From: an uncultured Endomicrobiia bacterium
GTDB lineage: Bacteria > Elusimicrobiota > Endomicrobiia > Endomicrobiales > Endomicrobiaceae
Assembly: GCA_905236115.1 (NCBI GenBank)
Contig: CAJOOL010000209.1
Coordinates: 1-5,433 of the forward strand
Reading direction: 5' to 3'
Length of the DNA stretch: 5,433 bases
In this document: piece by piece, positions 1 through 5,433 of the stretch
Layout: each line of letters starts with the position of its first letter
Numbering within the stretch: the first letter of the stretch is position 1
The notes under the pieces: model-generated
Database searches by the model: none
What the model was told of the DNA's origin: nothing
What the model saw: only the letters and a program-made list of their open reading frames with translations
Program-made: the position numbers and the translations under genes

Positions 1-19
1 CAAAAGAAATTTTTTAGTT

Positions 20-1372
20 ATGAATCAATTATATACAGAATATAAATCACTGCAACCGTTTAAACCTGAAACACTTGCGCGGCTTAACCGAAAGTTTATG
101 TTGGAGTTCAATTATAATTCCAACCACATCGAAGGTAATACTTTAACATACGGGCAGACAGAGTTTCTTCTTTTGTTCGGAAAAACTACCGACGTTGCGG
201 ATATGAAGGATTTGGAAGATATGAAAGCAAGCAATGTCGCCCTTAACATGATGAAAGAGGAGGCTTTGAGTAACCGTCCGTTAACAGAAAACTTTATCCG
301 GCAATTGCACAAGACATTATTGCGCGAGGACTATAAAGTTTACCGTCAAAAAAACGGAGTTTCAACTTCGTATACGGTTCATGCAGGACGTTACAAAACC
401 CGTCCGAACAGCGTTATAACTAAAAGCGGAGAAATGTTTGAATACGCTTCGCCAGAAGAAACACCCGCCTTGATGTCAGACCTTTTGCAATGGTATAACG
501 GCGAGGAAAAAAGCGGCAGACTTTCGCCGACGGAATTAGTTTCTTTGTTTCATTACCGTTATATCAGGATTCATCCTTTTGAAGACGGTAACGGTAGAAT
601 TGCAAGACTTTTAGTAAATTTTATTTTACTCCGCAAGAATTACCCTATGATTGTCATTAAAAGTGCTGACAAAGAGAATTATATCAATGCGTTAAGTACT
701 TGCGACGGTTTTACGGGAACTTCTCCGTCTGAGGGGGCTCATGCTGAAATTTCAAAAATAAAACCCTTCGTTGCGTATGTTGAAAAATGTCTAAAACGTG
801 CTTTAACGGTTTGTATCCGTGCCGCAAAGGGCGAAAGCATAGAAGAAGATGAAGATTTTGTAAAGGAATTGAAGATTTTGGAGCGGCAAAAACGGCAGAA
901 TTTAGCAGCCGAAAATTCTCAAAAACAATTTTGCGAAACCGAAGTTTGGAATGTTTTGGAGTTAGTTTTTTTTCCGTTACTAAACGAATTTACGAAAACA
1001 GTAGAAAACACAAATTCGGTCTTTAATTTCAGTCAAGTTGAGCAGCGGAGTTTGATTTCCAAAAACAAAACACAAAAGGATAGTTTGTCGCTTAACGGTG
1101 TTTTTCGTGATACGGCGGATTCCAAAATGAAGGATTTTGTCAATAACGCAAAATCTATGTGGTATATATGCAAAATGCAGAATCCTCAAAACCCTCAAAA
1201 TACTGATTTAAAGATAGAAAAAGAGTTTTATATTACGTTTTTTGACAAACATTATTTTGTAGACGGAATTTTGAACAAGAATTTTCCTTACGGCAAATAT
1301 CCGTCCGAAGAAGAGCGCAAGGAAATAGTTTCGCAGTTCAAAAAAGATATTTTGACAGCGTTAAAAAATTAA
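20..1372 (+). CDS. Class II Fic-domain protein (probable AMP-transferase) with C-terminal extension
   Basis: Fic enzymes usually transfer AMP from ATP to a hydroxyl of a target protein. The complete core motif HPFEDGNGRIAR is at residues 185-196, with catalytic H185, the acidic residue E188 or D189 region for metal, the GNG phosphate-binding turn and R193/R196. Upstream, SNHIEG at residues 34-39 fits the inhibitory motif [S/T]xxxE[G/N], so E38 should pair with R196 and hold the enzyme off; this is the class II (N-terminal) arrangement. GRYKTRPN at 123-130 and the following segment to about 145 match the flap that positions the target. The Fic fold ends near residue 265. Residues 270-450 are a charged helix followed by a mixed region with QNPQNPQN (387-394), which I cannot assign. 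The ATG at 20 is the first in-frame start and keeps the inhibitory helix intact; no Shine-Dalgarno is seen. The gene is convergent with the membrane-protein gene and shares its terminator. The target is unknown. The family call is secure; a toxin role is inference. Confidence 0.95.
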   Translation: MNQLYTEYKSLQPFKPETLARLNRKFMLEFNYNSNHIEGNTLTYGQTEFLLLFGKTTDVADMKDLEDMKASNVALNMMKEEALSNRPLTENFIRQLHKTLLREDYKVYRQKNGVSTSYTVHAGRYKTRPNSVITKSGEMFEYASPEETPALMSDLLQWYNGEEKSGRLSPTELVSLFHYRYIRIHPFEDGNGRIARLLVNFILLRKNYPMIVIKSADKENYINALSTCDGFTGTSPSEGAHAEISKIKPFVAYVEKCLKRALTVCIRAAKGESIEEDEDFVKELKILERQKRQNLAAENSQKQFCETEVWNVLELVFFPLLNEFTKTVENTNSVFNFSQVEQRSLISKNKTQKDSLSLNGVFRDTADSKMKDFVNNAKSMWYICKMQNPQNPQNTDLKIEKEFYITFFDKHYFVDGILNKNFPYGKYPSEEERKEIVSQFKKDILTALKN

Positions 1373-1420
1373 AATATTGGGAATATGTATGATACTTATA
1401 ACATATTCCCGATATTTTTT
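1373..1420. terminator. Bidirectional intrinsic terminator between convergent genes
   Basis: The left arm AATATTGGGAATATGT (1373-1388) pairs with ACATATTCCCGATATT (1401-1416), giving a 16-bp stem with one G-U pair and a 12-nt loop. On the plus strand it runs into six Ts (1415-1420). On the minus strand the stem is followed by TTTTAATTTTTT. The arm begins right after the Fic stop codon (1370-1372), and the stop codon of the membrane-protein gene (1419-1421) overlaps the other end. One hairpin can therefore end both transcripts, with only 46 bp between the two coding regions. Confidence 0.85.
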
Positions 1421-3122
1421 ATTTCTGAGAATTTCTGTTTAATATAACGGTTAGTGTTGATACAATTTTATTCAAAGCAGTTTCATATTGTCCAAGGTTG
1501 ATGATTTCCGTTGGTGAACTGATATTGTTTACCGTTATTACAACCGAATAGTCATGAACAACAGAACTTTGTGTAGTTGAATGTACCGTCGTAGTTGCCG
1601 TCTCCATTGTTTTTTTCGCTGTGGTAGCACCAATTATTGCTCCTGCACTTCCCGCAATTAATCCACCAACAACCGCTCTACCCAACATATTGCCAGTATC
1701 TGTTTTTGCTGTAGAGACAGAATTTGAAGTTGATGTCGCTGCAGAATTAATTGTTATAGGATTATCCCGAACTTCAAATGCAAGAATATCGTGAAATTTA
1801 TATTTATGCTCATTAATATAAACTTCGTTTGTTGCATCATTTATTGCAAAATGATTGTATAAAAGAAGTTTACACCCTTTCCCATATTTTTTCTCCGCTT
1901 CTTTTTTATCTTCCTCCTCCATTTTCTCACGTGCTTTTGCTGTAAGTTTATCAGCTTCTTTGGCTAAATCCTCTTTGACCATCTTTTCCAATTCGATTTT
2001 TTCTTCCATTGTTATATTTTCCTCATTGAATAATTTTTGGTTTTCTATTATTTCAGGTTTTGGCATTGCGTAGGCATTAAAAAACCATACTCCCATTATG
2101 ATAAGTGTTAAAAGTGAAACAAATGTTCCACCTTCATACGCTTTGAACGATTCTCCATGAATTGCTTGCATAAATGCAGTACTTGATGCCAAAAACGGAA
2201 AAATATTTAAGAGTCCTAATATTACACTCAAAAACCTTATTGTTATATCTACACCTTTTTCTGATTCAGCAAATTTATTCATTTTGGAAACAGAAATTGT
2301 TTTTTTTATGGTTTTTCGTAAAAAAGGCCAAATGAACAATACTTGAATTACACCAACCAATAATACACAAAATACCATTGCCAATTTTCCATATAAGAAA
2401 AAGCCAATAAATGGAGCAGCAAAAGCCGGTATGAACAAAAGCAAATTTTGCCTATCAATTAAATCTACAGTTGTTTGTCTCGTATCATACCTTTTATCTA
2501 TTTGTGTTATAGGCTGATGTGTGAATACGTCGGTAATTAATTTTGCCAATTTAAATTTACCGTGAGCAATATGATTATTGTATACGGCTTTAAAACAATC
2601 ATTATCCAATTCTATTTGTTGTTCATAGGCGTTCCGAATTACATTTTCGTTAGAACTTGATACTAATCCTAAAAATTTGTCCGTATAATATATATCGGTT
2701 TGAATGTTTTCTACGGAAACAAGTTTTTTAGCTGTAACTGCAAATCTTGCCCATACAGAAACTGCATTTTTTATTTCCGATATACATTCATTCTTAGTTG
2801 TAAACTCATTAGGCAAAATATCAAGTATCAGCAATACATCAACGGCTGTTTTTAATATATCGTCAGCACTTGTTCGTAAATTATTGACTTTATCACTAGT
2901 ACCGTGTTTTTCAAAATCATTACGTAAATTTTCCATAGATGTTGCCAATGCATCAATAATGGAATAAAATTTATTTAACATAATAGTGTAATAAGGCTCG
3001 GACTTTACAAAATCACTATCATTTGAGGCAAAGTCTTGACACTTCCTTACAAACGCCAAAATTTCCTCTTTTGTGTCAATTTTAGCTTCATCGAAGTCTT
3101 CAAAAGAATATTTATTTTCCAT
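1419..3122 (-). CDS. Four-helix membrane protein with coiled coil and glycine-zipper-interrupted PH-like C-terminal domain, function unknown
   Basis: I do not recognise this 567-residue protein as a named family. Residues 1-220 are polar and largely helical, without a signal peptide. Two hydrophobic hairpins follow: about 226-244 with 247-267, and about 292-312 with 331-352, so four membrane segments are likely, with both soluble ends on the same, probably cytoplasmic, side. Residues 365-414 are a highly charged Glu/Lys helix that looks like a coiled coil. The C-terminus has beta strands at about 417-455, a Ser/Thr-rich linker (459-477), a Gly/Ala hairpin GRAVVGGLIAGSAGAIIGAT (481-500), a second Thr/Ser-rich linker (505-520), then strands and a helix to 567. 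Beta strands split by a GRAVVGG...GAIIG hairpin recall a C-terminal module seen in bacterial SHOCT- or bacterial-PH-like membrane proteins; I infer this from pattern only. ATG at 3122 is preceded by an A/T-rich leader with a Bacteroidota-type promoter. It is divergent from the DUF262 gene. Possible roles are a membrane effector or an envelope-stress sensor. Confidence 0.85.
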   Translation of the reverse strand: MENKYSFEDFDEAKIDTKEEILAFVRKCQDFASNDSDFVKSEPYYTIMLNKFYSIIDALATSMENLRNDFEKHGTSDKVNNLRTSADDILKTAVDVLLILDILPNEFTTKNECISEIKNAVSVWARFAVTAKKLVSVENIQTDIYYTDKFLGLVSSSNENVIRNAYEQQIELDNDCFKAVYNNHIAHGKFKLAKLITDVFTHQPITQIDKRYDTRQTTVDLIDRQNLLLFIPAFAAPFIGFFLYGKLAMVFCVLLVGVIQVLFIWPFLRKTIKKTISVSKMNKFAESEKGVDITIRFLSVILGLLNIFPFLASSTAFMQAIHGESFKAYEGGTFVSLLTLIIMGVWFFNAYAMPKPEIIENQKLFNEENITMEEKIELEKMVKEDLAKEADKLTAKAREKMEEEDKKEAEKKYGKGCKLLLYNHFAINDATNEVYINEHKYKFHDILAFEVRDNPITINSAATSTSNSVSTAKTDTGNMLGRAVVGGLIAGSAGAIIGATTAKKTMETATTTVHSTTQSSVVHDYSVVITVNNISSPTEIINLGQYETALNKIVSTLTVILNRNSQK

Positions 3123-3151
3123 GTCTTACTATAATTTTTAGTTAAACAATT

Positions 3152-3187
3152 CAAATTTAAGATAAGACAAGACTATTTTTTAACAAA
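3152..3187 (-). promoter_or_regulatory. Candidate Bacteroidota-type promoter for the membrane-protein gene
   Basis: On the minus strand, TAAATTTG (3159-3152) fits the -7 consensus TAnnTTTG exactly. A TTTG that could be the -33 element lies at 3187-3184, 24 nt upstream, slightly longer than the usual spacing of about 19-21. The start codon lies about 29 nt downstream of the -7 box. The -33 TTTG is the last part of the T tract that closes the structured element upstream, so the two signals overlap. Confidence 0.45.
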
Positions 3188-3370
3188 AAAATAGCGCAGC
3201 CTCACCATATTCTCTCTCAGGCTCACCACAAGCCCCAAATACGCTATGAGAAGTCTGCGCAAAAAGCACAACTCCTGCGTATTTGGTTTGTTTGCTCGTT
3301 TTCTATTCCGAGGTGGTGATTCGAGAGAGAAAGATGAGCAATAAAATATTTTTGTATTCCGTAGAACACT
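3185..3370 (-). ncRNA. Candidate structured RNA (about 186 nt) or structured leader, family unknown
   Basis: Read on the minus strand, the segment folds into a branched structure. The outer rod pairs CTCATC (3338-3333) with GGTGAG (3206-3201), CTCTCTC (3329-3323) with GAGAGAG (3218-3212), and TCACCAC (3319-3313) with GTGGTGA (3229-3223). A small arm pairs CTCG (3312-3309) with CGAG (3298-3295). A long arm pairs CCAAATACGC (3286-3277) with GCGTATTTGG (3244-3235), AGGAG (3276-3272) with CTTCT (3253-3249), and TTGTGC (3271-3266) with GCGCAG (3260-3255), around a T5 loop. The outermost AAAAATA (3353-3347) can pair with TATTTTT near 3193. All four non-Watson-Crick pairs in these stems are G-U on the minus strand and would be A-C on the plus strand, which supports this orientation. 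A T7 tract ends it at 3191-3185. I do not recognise the RNA family. It may instead be a 5' leader of the membrane-protein gene or a dispersed repeat. Confidence 0.5.
3191..3340. repeat. GC-rich island built of nested inverted repeats in an AT-rich gap
   Basis: By my count 71 of 150 bases are G or C (about 47%), against 12 of 68 (about 18%) in 3123-3190 and 27 of 120 (about 23%) in 3341-3460. The longest perfect inverted repeat is CCAAATACGC at 3235-3244 with GCGTATTTGG at 3277-3286 (10 bp, 32-nt loop). TCTCTCTC (3211-3218) mirrors GAGAGAGA (3323-3330), and TCACCAC (3223-3229) mirrors GTGGTGA (3313-3319). CTCACCA also occurs twice directly, at 3201-3207 and 3222-3228. No credible protein is encoded here; the open frames across it overlap on one strand and have the composition of the repeat. 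Confidence 0.7.
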
Positions 3371-3382
3371 GCGGCAAAAATA
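3347..3382. repeat. Hairpin/palindrome carrying -7 boxes on both strands
   Basis: TATTTTTG (3347-3354) mirrors CAAAAATA (3375-3382). Inside them CCGTAG (3359-3364) pairs with CTGCGG (3369-3374), with one G-T wobble, around the loop AACA. Each outer arm is also an exact TAnnTTTG promoter box, one reading right and one reading left. The inner stem could be an operator over the start site of the leftward transcript. Its wobble favours folding as plus-strand RNA, unlike the stems of the neighbouring island, so it is probably a separate element. Confidence 0.5.
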
Positions 3383-3407
3383 CATAAAAATTCGTAAAAC
3401 CTACAAA
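3375..3407 (-). promoter_or_regulatory. Candidate promoter driving the structured RNA leftward
   Basis: On the minus strand, TTTG (3407-3404) is followed after 21 nt by TATTTTTG (3382-3375). This matches both halves of the Bacteroidota promoter (-33 TTTG, -7 TAnnTTTG) at a normal spacing and is the best two-part match I found in the window. Transcription would start near 3370 and run through the GC-rich structured island. In DNA this AT-rich the short motifs can arise by chance. Confidence 0.45.
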
Positions 3408-3425
3408 ATAATTCTATTTTTTTTA

Positions 3426-3433
3426 TAATTTTG
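3426..3433 (+). promoter_or_regulatory. Candidate -7 promoter box of the DUF262-DUF1524 gene
   Basis: TAATTTTG matches TAnnTTTG exactly and lies 30 nt upstream of the ATG at 3464, which would give a leader of about 25 nt. No TTTG is found at the expected -33 distance, so the match rests on the -7 half alone. Confidence 0.4.
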
Positions 3434-3463
3434 TCCGCATAAAAAAACATAATCTTGATAAAA

Positions 3464-5302
3464 ATGGACGTAAAACCTGATAATCAAAATATTGACCAAC
3501 TTTTCGGGACAACAACATACTATATCGACTTTTATCAACGCCAATATAAATGGAATGAAGAACCCGTAAAAAAACTGTTGGACGATATTTTTTATAAATT
3601 CAATGACGAGTATAACCGATACAAAAATTCCGACATTGAAATTGATAAACTTATTGATAATTATAGTTGGTATTATCTTAATACTTTTGTTACCAATAAA
3701 GTTTTAGGTAAGGATTATGTGGTTGACGGACAACAAAGATTAACTACTTTATCATTGATTCTAATTAAGTTACGACATAAATCCATAACATTAAATTCCC
3801 AACTTAGTGCATGGATTAATAACAAAATTGCAGGTTGTTCAGGTTATAAACAGAATTTTTGGATGAATCATGAAGGCAGTTTAGATACTCTTGAAACAAT
3901 TTATAAAAACGGTATAATAGAAAAGCCATCGGATAACACCATAACATCTAAAAATCTTGTAGAGAATTACAAAATCATTTCAAATTGGATTGATAGAGAA
4001 TTACCTGACACCGATTTGAAAAGGTTTGACACTTTTGTTTTCTATTTTTTAAAAAGATTAGTGCTAATCCGTCTTGACATAGAACAAACAGATGTTCCGA
4101 TGGTTTTTGAAGTTATTAACGACCGTGGTGTCCGTTTAAAACCATACGAAATTTTAAAGGGAAAATTGTTGGGACAAATTCAAAAAACAGAACTTGACAC
4201 ACTTAAACTCAATGATTTGTGGGATAATATCGTCAATGATATAAATTCCGTTTATGAAGATGAAATAGACCGATTCTTTACGTATTATCTCAAAGCAAAA
4301 TTTGCAGATACAAGAGCGGAAGGCAGGAAATTTGATAATGATTATCACCGCACTATAATGAGTATAAATACTTTGGGATTAGATCATAACGAAAAGAATG
4401 TCAAGCATTTTTTATTGAATGACTTTGAGTATTATGCGAATTTATATTTCAAAATCAGGAAATTGCGCGAGAATCTAAATAAAGATTATATTTACCTGTA
4501 TTACAATGGTTTAACACAAATGGATACTCAATTTCAATTGATTTTAAGTGCGTGTTGCGTTAAAGATTCTCAGGAAGATGAAAAAATTAAACAAATTTCA
4601 TACGAAGTTGACAGATTGTTTTGTCTTTTGCAGTTACAGCGTAGTTATGACAGCAATTTATTTGCTTCAAAAGTGTATGATATTTCCGTAAGACTCAGAA
4701 ATTGCCAATTATCAGAAATACGCAATATCTTCGACGAAGTTCTTTTGTCCGTACTTCAAACGGCACACGGAAATACAGAAATGAAAGATGTTTGGAATTA
4801 TAGTCTGTTTAAAAACGTAGGAATTGACCTTGATAAACGTTTTTTGCGTTATGTATTGGCTCGTGTGGAGCAATATATTGCAGATAATACAAATATGAAT
4901 ATGAAGCAAAATCTTTATAATCTTGTAATTAACAGAGGTGCTGCTAACGGTTTTCATATTGAACATATTCTTGCAGAAAATGTTGAAAATTACGGTCTTT
5001 TTAATAATGATGAAGAACGTTTCAGAAGTGAAAGAAACAGGTTAGGCGGATTACTGCTGATGAAAGGTTCTGATAATATATCGTCAAGCAACGAAACGTA
5101 TGAAAACAAATTGAAAACTTATTCTAATACTTTGTATTGGAATGAGACACTTCGGGAAGATAGTTATAAATCGAAACTTGATTTTACCAAGTGGATATTT
5201 GCCGAAAAACTTAATTTTCATCCTATGAATATTTTTGGACCTCAGGAATTGGAAGAAAGACATAGATTATTGTCTGAATTAATACAAAAAATATGGAAAT
5301 AA
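3464..5302 (+). CDS. DUF262-DUF1524 protein, GmrSD/type IV restriction-like nuclease
   Basis: Proteins of this architecture (GmrSD, BrxU, SspE) couple an N-terminal ParB-like DUF262 domain, which binds or hydrolyses nucleotides, to a C-terminal HNH/His-Me-finger DUF1524 nuclease; characterised members restrict phage DNA or sense DNA modification. Numbered from the ATG, the DUF262 motifs are YQRQYKW (24-30), DGQQRLT (88-94) and FEVINDRG ending at 222 with VRLKPYEILKGKLL after it. Residues of about 240-480 are a helical linker. The DUF1524 part holds HIEHILAEN (498-506, with H501 the likely general base), RNRLGGLL (524-531) and SDNISSSNETYENK (536-549). Where many relatives have NxxGNL this protein has NRLGGL. 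At 612 residues it is about full length for a fused GmrSD. A TTG at 3455 would add three residues, but the ATG at 3464 is preferred as the stronger codon; no Shine-Dalgarno is visible for either. It is divergent from the membrane-protein gene. The modification recognised cannot be read from sequence. Confidence 0.93.
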   Translation: MDVKPDNQNIDQLFGTTTYYIDFYQRQYKWNEEPVKKLLDDIFYKFNDEYNRYKNSDIEIDKLIDNYSWYYLNTFVTNKVLGKDYVVDGQQRLTTLSLILIKLRHKSITLNSQLSAWINNKIAGCSGYKQNFWMNHEGSLDTLETIYKNGIIEKPSDNTITSKNLVENYKIISNWIDRELPDTDLKRFDTFVFYFLKRLVLIRLDIEQTDVPMVFEVINDRGVRLKPYEILKGKLLGQIQKTELDTLKLNDLWDNIVNDINSVYEDEIDRFFTYYLKAKFADTRAEGRKFDNDYHRTIMSINTLGLDHNEKNVKHFLLNDFEYYANLYFKIRKLRENLNKDYIYLYYNGLTQMDTQFQLILSACCVKDSQEDEKIKQISYEVDRLFCLLQLQRSYDSNLFASKVYDISVRLRNCQLSEIRNIFDEVLLSVLQTAHGNTEMKDVWNYSLFKNVGIDLDKRFLRYVLARVEQYIADNTNMNMKQNLYNLVINRGAANGFHIEHILAENVENYGLFNNDEERFRSERNRLGGLLLMKGSDNISSSNETYENKLKTYSNTLYWNETLREDSYKSKLDFTKWIFAEKLNFHPMNIFGPQELEERHRLLSELIQKIWK

Positions 5303-5307
5303 AACCG

Positions 5308-5315
5308 TATTTTTG
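5308..5315 (+). promoter_or_regulatory. Candidate -7 box upstream of the right-edge gene
   Basis: TATTTTTG is an exact TAnnTTTG match, 37 nt before the ATG at 5353, inside the 50-bp gap after the DUF262 gene. No -33 TTTG is present at a suitable distance, and no terminator hairpin is seen after the DUF262 stop codon, so readthrough is also possible. It is followed by CACAAAAGAAATTT, whose last 12 bases recur at the left edge of the window. Confidence 0.35.
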
Positions 5316-5352
5316 CACAAAAGAAATTTCACTTTAAAAATTTATAAAAACT

Positions 5353-5433
5353 ATGGAACTGACATTGAAAAACGGGCATTTGGATATGCCTGTTCCCGAC
5401 GGAATTGATTTTCGCGAGGAAATAAAGAAACTC
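5353..5433 (+). CDS. Partial gene at right edge; N-terminus only, possibly quinolinate synthase (NadA)
   Basis: An open frame starts at the ATG at 5353 and continues off the window, giving 27 residues beginning MELTLKNGHLDMPVPDG and ending DFREEIKKL. It has the coding look of its neighbours and an A/T-rich leader, 50 bp after the DUF262 stop on the same strand. The pattern of GHLD, then a Pro/Asp turn, GID and EEIKKL recalls the stretch just before the first conserved block of NadA (iron-sulfur quinolinate synthase, NAD biosynthesis) in Bacteroidota. No catalytic residue is inside the window, so this name is a guess from memory of the family and other identities remain open. If right, the accessory genes sit beside a core metabolic gene. 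Confidence 0.45.
   Translation, partial: MELTLKNGHLDMPVPDGIDFREEIKKL

Noticed and set aside
1855..2967. Plus-strand open frames inside the membrane-protein gene
   Set aside because: They are antisense shadows: Ser/Phe-rich translations of the Glu/Lys- and Asn-rich minus-strand gene, with no promoter or motif.
3185..3370. tmRNA, RNase P RNA, SRP RNA or canonical 6S RNA
   Set aside because: There is no CCA/T-arm-like end, no SRP tetraloop region, the length is too short for RNase P, and the three-way layout does not match the long bubble hairpin of 6S RNA as I know it.
3185..3382. Retron or CRISPR-type RNA
   Set aside because: No reverse transcriptase gene and no Cas gene is in the window, and there is no array of regularly spaced direct repeats.
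3173..3450. Two overlapping minus-strand open frames of about 70 codons in the intergenic gap
   Set aside because: They run in different frames across the inverted repeats, have no recognisable motif, are rich in Cys/Arg/Phe in a way set by the repeat sequence, and conflict with the RNA structure reading.
3455..3463. TTG at 3455 as the start of the DUF262-DUF1524 gene
   Set aside because: An in-frame ATG follows three codons later, TTG starts are uncommon in these bacteria, and no ribosome-binding site favours the longer form.
5303..5352. Terminator after the DUF262-DUF1524 gene
   Set aside because: Only the short palindrome GAAATTTC (5323-5330) is present, with no GC-bearing stem followed by a T tract.

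Overview
The window looks like accessory, defence-type DNA from a member of the Bacteroidota. The evidence is AT-rich coding sequence, A/T-rich leaders without Shine-Dalgarno motifs, several matches to the Bacteroidota -7 promoter element TAnnTTTG, and protein families common in that phylum. No rRNA, tRNA, IS element or CRISPR array was seen.

Layout from left to right. Positions 20-1372 (+) encode a class II Fic-domain protein with a complete AMPylation motif, an N-terminal inhibitory motif and an unassigned C-terminal extension. Positions 1373-1420 hold a 16-bp hairpin with T/A tracts that serves as a shared terminator for two convergent genes. Positions 1419-3122 (-) encode a 567-residue four-helix membrane protein with a coiled coil and a C-terminal, PH-like beta domain interrupted by a glycine-zipper hairpin; its function is unknown. 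Positions 3123-3463 are a 341-bp non-coding gap between divergent genes. Its centre is an island of about 47% G+C with A/T-rich flanks of about 20%. Read on the minus strand, this island folds into an elaborate branched RNA with a candidate promoter on one side and a T7 tract on the other. Positions 3464-5302 (+) encode a DUF262-DUF1524 (GmrSD/type IV restriction-like) protein. After 50 bp the 5' end of another gene starts at 5353 and runs off the window. Its 27 visible residues weakly resemble the N-terminus of Bacteroidota quinolinate synthase (NadA), so the right edge may be a return to core chromosome.

How the parts may work together is inference. The DUF262-DUF1524 protein would sense and cut modified or foreign DNA. 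The Fic protein would modify a target protein with AMP. The membrane protein could be a membrane-acting partner or effector. Nothing shows that the three form one system: they are in three separate transcription units, in convergent then divergent arrangement. The least expected object is the structured RNA or leader at about 3185-3370, which lies directly upstream of the membrane-protein gene and could be a free small RNA, a cis-acting leader, or one copy of a dispersed repeat.
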